Shown: piece by piece, positions 28,601-37,887 of the stretch
Layout of the letters: each line of letters opens with the position of its first letter
Position numbering within the stretch: the first letter of the stretch is position 1
NCBI RefSeq assembly: GCF_041729705.1
Contig: NZ_CP103788.1
Location: 310,001-374,000 of the forward strand
Length of the DNA stretch: 64,000 nt
Source of the DNA: Candidatus Phytoplasma solani
GTDB lineage: Bacteria > Bacillota_I > Bacilli_A > Acholeplasmatales > Acholeplasmataceae
Direction of reading: 5' to 3'
Notes under the pieces: model-generated
What the model saw: only the letters and a program-made list of their open reading frames with translations
Told to the model about the DNA's origin: nothing
The model's database searches: none
Translations under genes and position numbers: made by a program

Positions 28601-29368
28601 TTGTTTTTCAATTTCTTCTTCTTGACTTTTAATTTGGTTTTTTTGTCTCTGAATTTCATGTTCTTGTTTTTCAATTATTTTAGCTTGAGACAAAATTTTA
28701 TTTCGTTCTAATTTTAGTGATTTTTTTTGTCGATTAATCTCTTTTTGTAATTTTTCTTTTTCACTTTGAGAGATATTAGTTAATTTTTGAATTTCTAATT
28801 CTTTTTCTTTAATTTTTTTTTCTTGTTCTTGTAATTTTGAAAAGTTTTCAATTAAAAAACTAATATAATGTTTAGAAAGGAAAAAAAAATTAGAAGGAGA
28901 CCACATACTCCATGAATAATTTTTTGAACCATGAAATTTATTATTTTTAGCCATTAAATAATTGTCAAAATTTCTAAATTCCGTTGTATTTCCGGGTAAA
29001 ACTAAAATAAATTTATCTATATCAGAAACAGTTTGTTGAACTGAATAGTTGAATTCACTAATAATATTATATTTTTCTATAAAATCTAATTGTTCTTTTA
29101 AATTAGGTTGATTAATAAAATTACCAAAAATAAATTTAATTTCTTCAACAATGTATTCTAATATTTTTTCTAATAATTGATTATTATTTTCAAATTTTGG
29201 AGAAAGTTTTTTTATTTTTTTAACAAATTCATAATCATTAAAATAGATTTCTTTATTATTTCCATTATTTTCTTTGAAAGCATTTAAAGTAAAAATTTGA
29301 GTTGTAATTGCAAATAAAAATAACAAAATAAAAAGAAAATAAAAGGTTTTTTTTATTTTGTTTTTCAT
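22634..29368 (-). CDS. Membrane-anchored AAA+ ATPase with giant repeated coiled coil (reading frame interrupted)
   Basis: One gene in three open pieces. The first piece starts at ATG 29368 with a signal/anchor (FLFILLFLFAITT), a domain of about 170 residues with no recognised motif, then a coiled coil. The last piece (22634-26227) ends the coiled coil and adds an AAA+ domain (Walker A GPPGTGKT near 24755, Walker B SIIFIDEC near 24590, sensor FLIGATNYKD), about 500 helical residues and a C-terminal membrane helix (MIASIALIPSTLIILF). There is no HEXXH zinc site, so it is not an FtsH protease. T-runs at 27672, 26966 and 26786 are each one base short; together they restore the frame. Corrected, it would be about 2245 residues. 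The AAA+ part resembles FtsH-type ATPases; the role is unknown. Confidence 0.75.
25105..28640 (-). repeat. About four tandem copies of an 888-bp coiled-coil repeat
   Basis: The marker CGTTTTG followed by a T-run occurs at 25891, 26779, 27665 and 28552, i.e. at distances of 888, 886 and 887 bp. The copies are nearly identical over their length; small differences (GGAATC or GGTATC near 25436, 26325, 27210 and 28098) show which copies exchange sequence. One unit codes for 296 residues of heptad-like Q/K/E/N-rich coiled coil. The marker T-run is 8, 7, 7 and 8 bases in the four copies, and the run after CAAA is 7, 6 (26966-26971), 7 and 7. The repeat lies fully inside the AAA+ ATPase gene. Confidence 0.92.
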
Positions 29369-29590
29369 TGTGTATATTAATTTTTTAAAACACCCTTCTA
29401 ACAATGAAATTTGAAATATAAAATTTAATTTTTTTTTTTAATCTAAATAAAATTATTTAGAAAAAAAGAATAATTATGTTATTTTATAAATCGTATAAAT
29501 TGTATCATAAAAATAAATTGAAATCAATTTGATTTATTATAATTAAATTATTTTGTAGTTAAAAAAATTTAAATTTATTAGAAATAAAAC

Positions 29591-29624
29591 AAAAAGAGAG
29601 AAATTTAATCATTTCTCTCTTTTT
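29591..29624 (-). terminator. Terminator of pgi
   Basis: Perfect 14-bp stem AAAAAGAGAGAAAT (29591-29604) / ATTTCTCTCTTTTT (29611-29624) with a 6-nt loop and T-runs on both strands, directly next to the pgi stop codon. It may also block transcription in the plus direction. Confidence 0.85.
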
Positions 29625-30908
29625 TTATTTTTTTAACAAAGCAAACATTTTTTTCTTGTATATTTCTACTCCAGGTTGATTAAAAGGATTAACTCCTAAT
29701 AAATACCCTGACATAGCACAAGCTTTTTGAAAAAAATAAGCTAAATAACCAAAATAAAATTCATCTAATTTAGGAATAACAATTTCTAAATTAGGAACTT
29801 CACCTTCGATGTGAGCTTGTTTAGTTGCTTGAAGGATTTTTTGATTAATTTCTGAATAAGATTTATGAGCTATATAATTAAGATTGTCTAAATCATTGCT
29901 TATTTTAGGTACAAAACAATCATTTTTTGTAGAAGTTATATTTAAAATAGTTTCAAAAATAATTTTTTTACCTTCTTGAATGAATTGTCCTAAGGAATGA
30001 AGATCAGTAGAATTACTGATAGAACCTACAAAAAGTCCTTTGTTGTCTTTTCCTTCTGATTCAGCAAATAATTGTTTCCACCATTCGGAAAAAAACACTA
30101 AATTAGGTTCATAAGTAACTAATAACTCTACTTTTTTATCCATTTTAGTATACATTAAATATCTAGCTAAAGCATATTGATAAGCTTGATTTTGAATCAA
30201 ATTATCTGAAGAAGTGTCTTTTAAGGCCTGTAAAGCCCCTTGAAACATAGCATCTACATCTAAGTTAGCAAAAACAAAAGGAAGAAGGCCTACACTAGTT
30301 AAAACACTAAACCTTCCACCAACAGAATCAGGAATTACAAACATTTCATAACCTTCTTCTTTGGATAAATTAAATAAATTTCCTTTTTGTTTATCTGTGG
30401 TAGCAAAAATACGTTTTTTGGAGTTTTCTTTTCCGTATTGTTTTTCAATTGCTTCTTTAAGAATTCTAAAAGCTAAAGCTGGTTCCAAAGTTGTTCCGGA
30501 TTTAGAAATAACATTGATAGCCCAATTTTTATTTTCTAAATATTTTAAAAGATTAGTTAAATAATTTCCTGATACTTGATGACCTGCAAAAATTATTTCA
30601 GGTTTATTTTTTGCAAAAGGAATTTGAAGAAATTCAATTCCAGCTTTAGCGCCTAAATAAGAACCTCCAATTCCAACAACTACTAAAACATCTAAATCAA
30701 GATTTTGTTTTCGCAATTGTTTTATTCTTTCAAGTTCTTGGCGATCATAATTCAAAGGTAAATCTAACCATCCTAAATATTGGTTTTTGATGTTTTCATC
30801 GTGATGTAATTTATGATGAATAGCCTTTATTTGAGGAAGATAAGTGGGTATTTCTTGCTCCCAATTTAAAAATGTTTGAATTCCATTAAGATTTAATTTT
30901 AAACTCAT
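29625..30908 (-). CDS. pgi: Glucose-6-phosphate isomerase
   Basis: Glycolytic enzyme interconverting glucose-6-phosphate and fructose-6-phosphate. The 427-residue protein is the short Firmicutes-type form, with VVGIGGSYLGAKAG (substrate loop, near residue 78), VISKSGTTLEPA near 135 and the glutamate/histidine catalytic segments (LGQFIQEG and NPFNQPGVEIYKKKMF at the end). AGGAGCTCTAA precedes the ATG. Third of three genes (pfkA, MATE exporter, pgi) on the minus strand; the two glycolytic enzymes catalyse consecutive steps. Confidence 0.96.
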   Translation of the reverse strand: MSLKLNLNGIQTFLNWEQEIPTYLPQIKAIHHKLHHDENIKNQYLGWLDLPLNYDRQELERIKQLRKQNLDLDVLVVVGIGGSYLGAKAGIEFLQIPFAKNKPEIIFAGHQVSGNYLTNLLKYLENKNWAINVISKSGTTLEPALAFRILKEAIEKQYGKENSKKRIFATTDKQKGNLFNLSKEEGYEMFVIPDSVGGRFSVLTSVGLLPFVFANLDVDAMFQGALQALKDTSSDNLIQNQAYQYALARYLMYTKMDKKVELLVTYEPNLVFFSEWWKQLFAESEGKDNKGLFVGSISNSTDLHSLGQFIQEGKKIIFETILNITSTKNDCFVPKISNDLDNLNYIAHKSYSEINQKILQATKQAHIEGEVPNLEIVIPKLDEFYFGYLAYFFQKACAMSGYLLGVNPFNQPGVEIYKKKMFALLKK

Positions 30909-30943
30909 TTAGAGCTCCTTATTTTTTGTATATTTTAATTTAA

Positions 30944-32389
30944 TTACTTTTGGGTTTTAAGTGAATGTATTTTGTTTTTTCTTAAAAAAGAAATAAAAAT
31001 GATTGCTGTTACTATTAAAACAGTTACATTGCTACCGAAAGTGCTTAAACCAAATTGCTGAGCAGAAGAGATTTTGCTGCAATAATGTAAACAAAATAAA
31101 ATAGCTATTCTTAAAGTTACTCTTAAAAGGTTCATCCAAAAAATCAGGTTAGCACTTTTTTTGTAAGATAAAATATAGCCCATCATCATTGAAGCCCAAA
31201 TAGAAGTAAACAAAGAAGTTCCTTCCCAAAATAAAATTATTTTAAAATTTTCACTTTCCGTATTAGTAAAAGTTTTACCTGGTTTTAAAGCGCGCAACAA
31301 ATTGTCTCCACAAAAATGATTAGTTAAAAAACCAATAATACCAATAATTAAAGTAATAACAAAAACATTTTTAAAGATTTGAAAAGTTTTTTTGTCACTT
31401 TCGCAAGCAACACTTTGCGCTACCATCGCAGATTGTGAATCTTCAAAAGATTGAGAAATGGCATAACAAATACCATTAACAACTGCAACCAAACCTGAAA
31501 TGGCGACTAATTCTTTACCATAATAATTAGTAGCCATATCAAGGATAATTTTTTTACCAATTTCATAAGTAACTTTTCCAATAATTAAAATCCCTGATAA
31601 TTTAAGCATTTCCAAAATTATCTTTTTCGGGAAAGTTAACCCTTTAAATTGCAATTGAAACGGGTTTTTAGGACTAAACATACAATAAAAAGCAATAAAA
31701 GTAATTAATAAATTTGATAATAAATCGGCTAAAGCTAAATCATTAACTGTTACTGTATCTTTTTCTTTAGCAAATTTATAAATAAAAGAAATAATAATTC
31801 TTGTAATGATTAAAAAAACATTTAAGATTAAAATAAATTTAGTTTTGTCTTTAGAACGTTCTAACCCAATAAAAACAGAATTAATAGTAATAAAAACAAA
31901 AGTTATTAAAGAAAGTTGATAATATAAAAGACCACCATCTCCATGGTAATTATCTTTTAAAAACAAATCTCCTAAAGGTTTAGGCAAAAATACTCCTAAA
32001 GCTAAGACAGTTAAAAAAAACAAAGAAATACCTACAGCCAATAAAAAAGCTAAAGTAGCATATTGTTTGGATTTTTCTTTATTTTCCTTTTTATATTCGC
32101 GCGCTACTAAAACTACTCCAGCCCCTCCTAAAGAAATTGCTATGCTTTGCAGTATCTTTTTGATTTGTTTCATGTAAGTAATAGTTGAATCTACATTAGC
32201 TATTTTTTTTGGATTTCCAATAATGAAGTAATCAATAGAAGTGCTTAAATGTTGAAAAAGTAAATAAATAGCAATTGGGAAAGTAAGAATAATTAGATTT
32301 TTCCAAATAGGACCTTTAAAAGTGTTTGGTTTTGGGGGATGAGAAAAATTATTTTTTTTTGCAATTTGACGAGTATGATGAATATTCAT
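30944..32389 (-). CDS. MATE-family multidrug efflux protein
   Basis: Integral membrane exporter of the MATE (NorM/DinF) family, expected to use an ion gradient to expel organic compounds. The 481 residues contain about twelve hydrophobic segments; the family likeness is in the first helix pair (IWKNLIILTFPIAIYLLF, residues 28-45) and in GGAGVVLVAREYKKENKEK near 100. A GAAGG site precedes the ATG by ten bases. It is flanked by pfkA (99 bp upstream) and pgi (35 bp downstream). A distant paralogue lies divergently at 34111. Confidence 0.88.
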   Translation of the reverse strand: MNIHHTRQIAKKNNFSHPPKPNTFKGPIWKNLIILTFPIAIYLLFQHLSTSIDYFIIGNPKKIANVDSTITYMKQIKKILQSIAISLGGAGVVLVAREYKKENKEKSKQYATLAFLLAVGISLFFLTVLALGVFLPKPLGDLFLKDNYHGDGGLLYYQLSLITFVFITINSVFIGLERSKDKTKFILILNVFLIITRIIISFIYKFAKEKDTVTVNDLALADLLSNLLITFIAFYCMFSPKNPFQLQFKGLTFPKKIILEMLKLSGILIIGKVTYEIGKKIILDMATNYYGKELVAISGLVAVVNGICYAISQSFEDSQSAMVAQSVACESDKKTFQIFKNVFVITLIIGIIGFLTNHFCGDNLLRALKPGKTFTNTESENFKIILFWEGTSLFTSIWASMMMGYILSYKKSANLIFWMNLLRVTLRIAILFCLHYCSKISSAQQFGLSTFGSNVTVLIVTAIIFISFLRKNKIHSLKTQK

Positions 32390-32488
32390 TGAAAAAGACC
32401 TTCTTTTTATTATATTTAAATATTGTCTCTAAATCTAAAATTAAATTAGATAATAAATTTGATACTGTGGAAAATAAATTATATTTTT

Positions 32489-33427
32489 TTATTTGCTGTT
32501 AAAAATTTCTTTAAAATCAACATCAAGTAATTTTAATCCTTTTAAACAAACTCCGCAATTAGAAATATTTTTTTGTAATAATTGAACAGCAAAACTACCC
32601 ATTCTAGCCGCTAATACCAAATCTTCAGCAGTTGGTTTTCCGCCTCTTTGAATATGTCCTAAAATTTGAGCTCTAGTTTCAAAGCCGCTATTTAGTTCAA
32701 CTTCTTTGGCCAAACTAAAGACATCAAAAAGATGCTCAGTTACAACTACAATTGCATGTCTTTGTTTTTTTTCGTTTAGTTCTTTAATTTTGTCAAAGAT
32801 TTTTTGTTTGTCTAAAAAGTTTTCAGGAGTTATAATTAAATCCACTCCAGCAGCCACTCCTCCATATAGAGCTAAATCCCCTTTGTGACGTCCCATGACT
32901 TCAATAATGCTACATCTGCGATGAGAAATAGAAGTATCACGTAATTTTTCAATTGCATCAACAACGTTGCTTAAAGCAGTACTAAAACCAATTGTAAAAT
33001 CGGTCTCATTAATATCATTATCAATGGTAGCTGGTAAACCAACGCATTTAATTCCTATTTCTTCTAACCTCATCGCCCCCCTATAAGAACCATCGCCACC
33101 AATAACAACTAATTTTTCAATACCTAATTTTTTTAAATTATTTGCACATTGTTGACGAATCGATAAATCTTGTTGAAAGGGGATAAAACGAGAAGTCCCT
33201 AAAAAGGTTCCTGAGATATTAATAATGCGAGGAAGGGAATTTGGTTCTAAAAGTTGAATTTCGTTTTTATATAACCCTAAATAGCCATCCTTAACTCCAT
33301 AAACTTCAAACCCTTGTTTATTTCCTTCTAAAACAACTGCCCTAATGGCAGCATTCATGCCGGGAGCATCCCCTCCGGAAGTTAAAACAGCAATTTTTTT
33401 AATTTCTTTTTTGTTTTTCATCTTCAA
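32489..33427 (-). CDS. pfkA: 6-phosphofructokinase
   Basis: ATP-dependent kinase of glycolysis. The 312-residue protein has the complete bacterial set: LTSGGDAPGMNAAIRA, VVIGGDGSYRGA, PATIDNDINETDFTIGF (catalytic Asp in TIDND), VMGRHKGDLALYGG and LGHIQRGGKPTAEDL. It can start at TTG 33427, six bases after AGAGGG, or at ATG 33421, twelve bases after; the sequence does not decide. First gene of pfkA-MATE-pgi. Confidence 0.96.
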   Translation of the reverse strand: MKMKNKKEIKKIAVLTSGGDAPGMNAAIRAVVLEGNKQGFEVYGVKDGYLGLYKNEIQLLEPNSLPRIINISGTFLGTSRFIPFQQDLSIRQQCANNLKKLGIEKLVVIGGDGSYRGAMRLEEIGIKCVGLPATIDNDINETDFTIGFSTALSNVVDAIEKLRDTSISHRRCSIIEVMGRHKGDLALYGGVAAGVDLIITPENFLDKQKIFDKIKELNEKKQRHAIVVVTEHLFDVFSLAKEVELNSGFETRAQILGHIQRGGKPTAEDLVLAARMGSFAVQLLQKNISNCGVCLKGLKLLDVDFKEIFNSK

Positions 33428-34004
33428 TATAAACCCTCTTTTATGATTATTTTATTAATTATTTATTAACTTTAAAAATTATTGTTCAAAAAATAACTTT
33501 TATTTTTCGTTCATTAAAACTTAATTATTAAATATCAAAATAGTAATTAAATATAGCAATTAAATAACAAAATAATCATTTAGAGCAAAAACATTAATTT
33601 CATATTTGTATAAAAATAAAAAATACCATATTAAAACAAATTTACATAAAATGTTTACATATCAAACACCTCCAATTATAACATTTTCTTAAAATAACTG
33701 TTAAAAACATAAAAGTTATTTCCTAAATTTAGTTTTATTTATGATTAATTAAAAACAAAATATTTAATATTTTTATATGTTTTAAAATCATTTTTAATTG
33801 AAAAAAGCTCAATAAAATTAATGTGACTATTTCAAGTTAATAACCGGCTACATTCTAATTTTATAAAAAAAAAGCAATATTGCAACCAAAAAGCATTTAT
33901 TATTATTTTTTTTCACCAAAAAAACATTCTTTTACCGCAAAAAAATGTTAAGGATAAAAAAATAATTTATTTAGTGTTTCAGGTGAAAATAGTAAATAAG
34001 AAAA
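33428..34004. other. Long AT-rich divergent intergenic region
   Basis: About 580 bases between divergent pfkA and the MATE gene. It is very AT-rich and has short inverted repeats (for example AAATAACT ... AGTTATTT around 33690-33722), but no open frame of note and no RNA gene I can recognise. A TTGCTA-17-GATATT arrangement on the minus strand (about 33550) might be the pfkA promoter; this is weak. Confidence 0.4.
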
Positions 34005-34033
34005 TTGACAATTATTTTTTTATATGTTATACT
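34005..34033 (+). promoter_or_regulatory. Near-consensus sigma-A promoter for the MATE gene
   Basis: Exact -35 TTGACA (34005-34010), 17-bp spacer and -10 TATACT (34028-34033). Transcription would start near 34040, giving a 70-nt leader before the ATG at 34111. It is the best match to the consensus seen in the window. Confidence 0.85.
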
Positions 34034-34110
34034 AAAGTAGCTAAAATAATAATATTAAAAAATTTATTTAAAATAACAAATTAATTAAAGAAGCGAAAGG
34101 AAATGATTCA

Positions 34111-35661
34111 ATGAACAAAAGGGAGCACATCGTTAGCAAAAAAGAAAAATTAAGTAATTTGGTTTTGGAAGGAAATTTGCTAAAATCTTTATTGATTGTT
34201 TCTTTCCCTATTATTGTTTTTAATATTTTTAAGGCTTTATTTGGTAACATTGATGCTTTATTCGCCGTTTCTAGTATTAATAAAGATGTTATCGGTGATT
34301 TTATTCAATATTCTAAGTCTATTCAAACCATTGTTGATTCTATCGGTGCTTGTTTAGGGATTGCAGGGATTACTTTAATTGCAAGAGAAATTGGCAAAAG
34401 CAAAGATATATATAACCCAAAAGCTCGTCAAATAGCTTCTTCGGTTTTTGTTTTATTGATTGGTGTCAGTATTTTAGTAGCTTTGATAATGATTATCTTG
34501 GCTGAACCATTTTGCAACAACATCATGGGATTAAAAAAATACAACACATTAGAGGAAGAAATTAATCAAAGTTGTATTTGGGCTTTTAGATTAAAAATGT
34601 TGGGAGTCATTTTGTTAGCCATTAACGTGTTTTTCTTAGGAACTGAAAGAATTTTAGGAAAACTCAAAAAAATATTAGTTTTAAATTGTCTAATGATGAC
34701 TTTTAAAATCGGTTTAAGTTGTTTAATTTATTATACATTCAACCAAAAAAATCCTTTAGGATTGGAGATAGCTTCAATATTATCTTATGCTTGTATTACG
34801 ATAGTAGCTTTCATTACCCTTTTGAACCAAAAAAATCCTTTTTATTTAAGCATTAAAGATTTTTGTTGGAAAAACTTTTGGGAAAATAAAAAAATAATTA
34901 AAAATATCCTTAAACTGGCTCTTCCTTTGATGTTAGGGAAAATGTTTTATGAATTTGGTCGGTTATTAACTTTATGGATGATAGATAGCAGTAAAGACGA
35001 ACCTTTTTTATTTTTTCAAGGATTTGAAAAAGGAACATTAAGTAAAATAGGAGCCGCTGATGCAGTAATTAGTTTGTTTACGCAAATTTCTTTTTCCTTA
35101 AAAGAAGGGCAATTAATGATTGTTTCAGAAAATTTAGGAAACAAAAACATTAAAAGAGCAATAAAAACTTTAATTATTACTTCTATTTTTGTTTTTTTTG
35201 TTTTCGTTTTCACATATTTAATTTGTGCACCTAACAATTATATGGGTTTTGGTTTAGGAGATAAAATATACTTATTTTTCAAAAATTTAGGAAAAGCAGA
35301 AAATCAAATTACTAAAAAAATTCCTCCTGGTTTTTCAGAATTTTTAATTGGAGGGCTTTTAACAACTAGTTTAATAACGACTCAATTAGAAATTATATCT
35401 ACTTTTTTGATCGCAGCGAAACAGCCAAAATATGATTTATTTTTAAATTTCGGACGAGTTTATCTTTTTAGAATCCCTTTTCTTTGTTTGTTTAGGAATT
35501 TTTTTTCTATATTCCAGCCTGGAGAAAAATATGAATATCATGTTTATAGTACAGCTAACTTCTTTTCAAACTGCATTATGTTAATTTTTATGTTTTGTTT
35601 ATGCTTACGCTTTATTATCAAAATTAAAAAAGAACAAAAAAACATTAGAATAATAAATTAA
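34111..35661 (+). CDS. MATE-family multidrug efflux protein (second copy)
   Basis: The 516-residue integral membrane protein has the MATE layout: a charged N-terminus, then paired hydrophobic segments starting LLIVSFPIIVFNIF, the GACLGIAGITLIAREIGKS segment near 95 that matches the other MATE protein (GGAGVVLVAREYKK), and about twelve helices in all. AAAGGA lies nine bases before the ATG. It is transcribed alone from the promoter at 34005. Similarity to 30944-32389 is real but low, so the pair is an old duplication or two separate subfamilies. Confidence 0.88.
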   Translation: MNKREHIVSKKEKLSNLVLEGNLLKSLLIVSFPIIVFNIFKALFGNIDALFAVSSINKDVIGDFIQYSKSIQTIVDSIGACLGIAGITLIAREIGKSKDIYNPKARQIASSVFVLLIGVSILVALIMIILAEPFCNNIMGLKKYNTLEEEINQSCIWAFRLKMLGVILLAINVFFLGTERILGKLKKILVLNCLMMTFKIGLSCLIYYTFNQKNPLGLEIASILSYACITIVAFITLLNQKNPFYLSIKDFCWKNFWENKKIIKNILKLALPLMLGKMFYEFGRLLTLWMIDSSKDEPFLFFQGFEKGTLSKIGAADAVISLFTQISFSLKEGQLMIVSENLGNKNIKRAIKTLIITSIFVFFVFVFTYLICAPNNYMGFGLGDKIYLFFKNLGKAENQITKKIPPGFSEFLIGGLLTTSLITTQLEIISTFLIAAKQPKYDLFLNFGRVYLFRIPFLCLFRNFFSIFQPGEKYEYHVYSTANFFSNCIMLIFMFCLCLRFIIKIKKEQKNIRIIN

Positions 35662-35704
35662 AAGTTAAATTGTTTATCAATTGATAATCGGTTTGACTTT
35701 TTTT
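35661..35704 (+). terminator. Terminator of the second MATE gene
   Basis: AAAGTTAAA (35661-35669) pairs with TTTGACTTT (35692-35700, one G-T pair); the inner part (TTATCAATTGATAA) is itself palindromic. A T-run follows. It begins at the stop codon of the MATE gene. Confidence 0.7.
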
Positions 35705-35749
35705 GTTTTAAGATGGTTTCGTTTTTTTTTGGCTCGATGGCAACAAAGG

Positions 35750-37864
35750 TTATTTTTTTTTCATTTTAACAATATTTTTGCATTCAGGGAAACGACTGCA
35801 ACCCAAGAATTGTCCATAACGACTTTTTTTAATCATCAAAGGAGCTTGACATAAATTACATATTTGATCAATTTCAATCGGTTTTACTTTTTTGTTTTCT
35901 GATTGAGAGTTTGTTTGCGTTTGCAAAGGGACGGTATTTTTGCATTCAGGGAAACGACTGCAACCCAAGAATTGTCCATAACGACTTTTTTTAATCATCA
36001 AAGGAGCTTGACATAAATTACATATTTGATCAGTTTCAATCGGTTTTACTTTTTTGTTTTCTGATTGAGAGTTTGTTTGCGTTTGCAAAGGGACGGTATT
36101 TTTGCATTCAGGGAAACGACTACAACCCAAGAATTGTCCATAACGACTTTTTTTAATCATCAAAGGAGCTTGACATAAATTACATATTTGATCAGTTTCA
36201 ATCGGTTTTACTTTTTCAATCATTTTATCTGCTATTTGATAAAATTTATGAAAATTTTGGTAAAATTTTTGCAGTAATTGTTTACTATCAACTGTTCCGG
36301 AAGCAATTTGGTCAAGATCTTCTTCCATTTTGGCTGTATATTGAGTATCTAGGATTTGTTCGAAGAATTTTTCTAAATTTTGAATAGTTAAAATACCTTG
36401 CTCAGTCGGGAAAAAACGTTTTTCTAACAGATCTACATAAAATCTTTTTTTGAGAGTGAAAATAATTTGCGAATAAGTCGAAGGTCTACCAATGTTAAGT
36501 TTTTCTAAGGTTTTAATCAAAGTAGCTTCTGAAAAACGAGCCGGTGGGGTGGTAAATTTTTGCAAATCTTGAATTTCTTCAGGTAAATATGTTTCATTTA
36601 AATGAAATTCCGGGATAATTTTGTCTTTAGTGGTATCAGTTAAAATTTTTTGATAACCATCAAATATTTTTACTAGCCCTTCTGTTAAAAAGGAGTGTTT
36701 TTCGACTTCAAAAAAAACTTGATTTTTTTGGAAAACAGCCGATTTCATAAAGCTTGCTAACGTTCTTTTATAAATTAACTCGTACAAGCGATATTCATAT
36801 TTATCTAGGTATGGAGCTAAATTTTCTGGAGTTTTACTTAAATCAGTCGGTCTAATAGCTTCATGAGCGTCTTGAGTTTGATTTGTTTTAGTTTGGCGAA
36901 AAACTGATAAATATTTTTTACCATATTTGGATTTAATGAATTTTTGAGCGTCTTTGACAAAAACATCAGAAAATCTTTGAGAATCGGTTCTTATATAAGT
37001 GATTAATCCCACTTGTTCGCCTGCCACATCAATTCCTTCGTAAAGCTTTTGAGCGACTCTCATTGTTTGGTTAGAAGTCATATAAAGATAATTGATGGCT
37101 TCTTGTTGCAAAGTCGAAGTAATCAAAGGTTTTTTTGGGTTTTGAAGGATTTGAGATTGTTTAATTTTTTTAACTATAAAAGGTTTTTTGGCGATAGATT
37201 TAATAATTTGTAAAGCCTCTGAAGCTTTAATTTTTTTGTTTTGAGGATTTTGGTATTCAGCTTGAAAAGATGAAAAAAAAGCAGTAATAAGGTGATACTC
37301 TTCAGGAACAAAAGCATTAATTTCTTTTTCTAAATCTACAATCAATTTTAAAGCTACCGATTGTACTCTACCGGCAGACTGGGATTTAATTCTTCTAACT
37401 ACACGAGATAACTTAAAACCAATAATACGGTCAAGCATTCTTCTAGTTTCTTGCGAAAAAACCAATAATTCGTCAATTTTACGCGGTTGTTCCAAAGCTT
37501 TTAAAACTACTTCTTTGGTGATTTCTCGGAAAACAATTCTATTAGCACTTTGAGGTTTCAAGTTAAGAACTTTTGATAAATGCCAAGCAATTGCCTCCCC
37601 TTCGCGGTCAGGATCAGTCGCTAAAAAAACTTCTTTATTTTTAGTTTTTTGCTGCAAAGTTTCAACTAGACTATTTTTATCTTTAATGATCTCATATTTA
37701 GGAATAAAGCCATTTTTAATGTCAATTCCAAGTTTATCTTTGCCTAATAAAGACAAATCTCTGATGTGTCCTTTGGAAGATAAAATTTCGATTTTATTAT
37801 CAAAAAAACGACTTAAAGTTTTGATTTTAGCAGGAGACTCAACTATAATAACTTTTTGTTTCAT
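35750..37864 (-). CDS. topA: DNA topoisomerase I
   Basis: Relaxes negative supercoils. The 704-residue protein has the Toprim domain (IVESPAKIKTL, then DPDREGEAIAWH), the catalytic tyrosine segment YIRTDSQR and, at the C-terminus, three C4 zinc-finger modules (CNLCQAPLMIKKSRYGQFLG followed by CSRFPEC). The three modules, with their linkers, are 54-residue copies that are almost identical in DNA too, which is unusual. ATG at 37864 follows a GAGGA site. rbgA lies upstream with 23 bases between. Confidence 0.96.
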   Translation of the reverse strand: MKQKVIIVESPAKIKTLSRFFDNKIEILSSKGHIRDLSLLGKDKLGIDIKNGFIPKYEIIKDKNSLVETLQQKTKNKEVFLATDPDREGEAIAWHLSKVLNLKPQSANRIVFREITKEVVLKALEQPRKIDELLVFSQETRRMLDRIIGFKLSRVVRRIKSQSAGRVQSVALKLIVDLEKEINAFVPEEYHLITAFFSSFQAEYQNPQNKKIKASEALQIIKSIAKKPFIVKKIKQSQILQNPKKPLITSTLQQEAINYLYMTSNQTMRVAQKLYEGIDVAGEQVGLITYIRTDSQRFSDVFVKDAQKFIKSKYGKKYLSVFRQTKTNQTQDAHEAIRPTDLSKTPENLAPYLDKYEYRLYELIYKRTLASFMKSAVFQKNQVFFEVEKHSFLTEGLVKIFDGYQKILTDTTKDKIIPEFHLNETYLPEEIQDLQKFTTPPARFSEATLIKTLEKLNIGRPSTYSQIIFTLKKRFYVDLLEKRFFPTEQGILTIQNLEKFFEQILDTQYTAKMEEDLDQIASGTVDSKQLLQKFYQNFHKFYQIADKMIEKVKPIETDQICNLCQAPLMIKKSRYGQFLGCSRFPECKNTVPLQTQTNSQSENKKVKPIETDQICNLCQAPLMIKKSRYGQFLGCSRFPECKNTVPLQTQTNSQSENKKVKPIEIDQICNLCQAPLMIKKSRYGQFLGCSRFPECKNIVKMKKK
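35756..36222 (-). repeat. Three tandem 162-bp zinc-finger repeats in topA
   Basis: The word AATCATCAAAGG occurs at 35831, 35993 and 36155, exactly 162 bp (54 codons) apart, and nearly every base of the three units agrees; visible differences are single bases (for example GATCAA or GATCAG near 35868 and 36030). Each codes for a C4 zinc finger plus a Q/N/S-rich linker. The identity indicates recent amplification or ongoing gene conversion. Confidence 0.92.
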
Positions 37865-37887
37865 TTTTAATTCCTCCTTATCGTTTT

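Noticed and set aside
25105-28640. CRISPR-like array or other spacer-repeat system
   Set aside because: The repeats are long, contiguous, coding and without unique spacers; they encode coiled coil in one frame.
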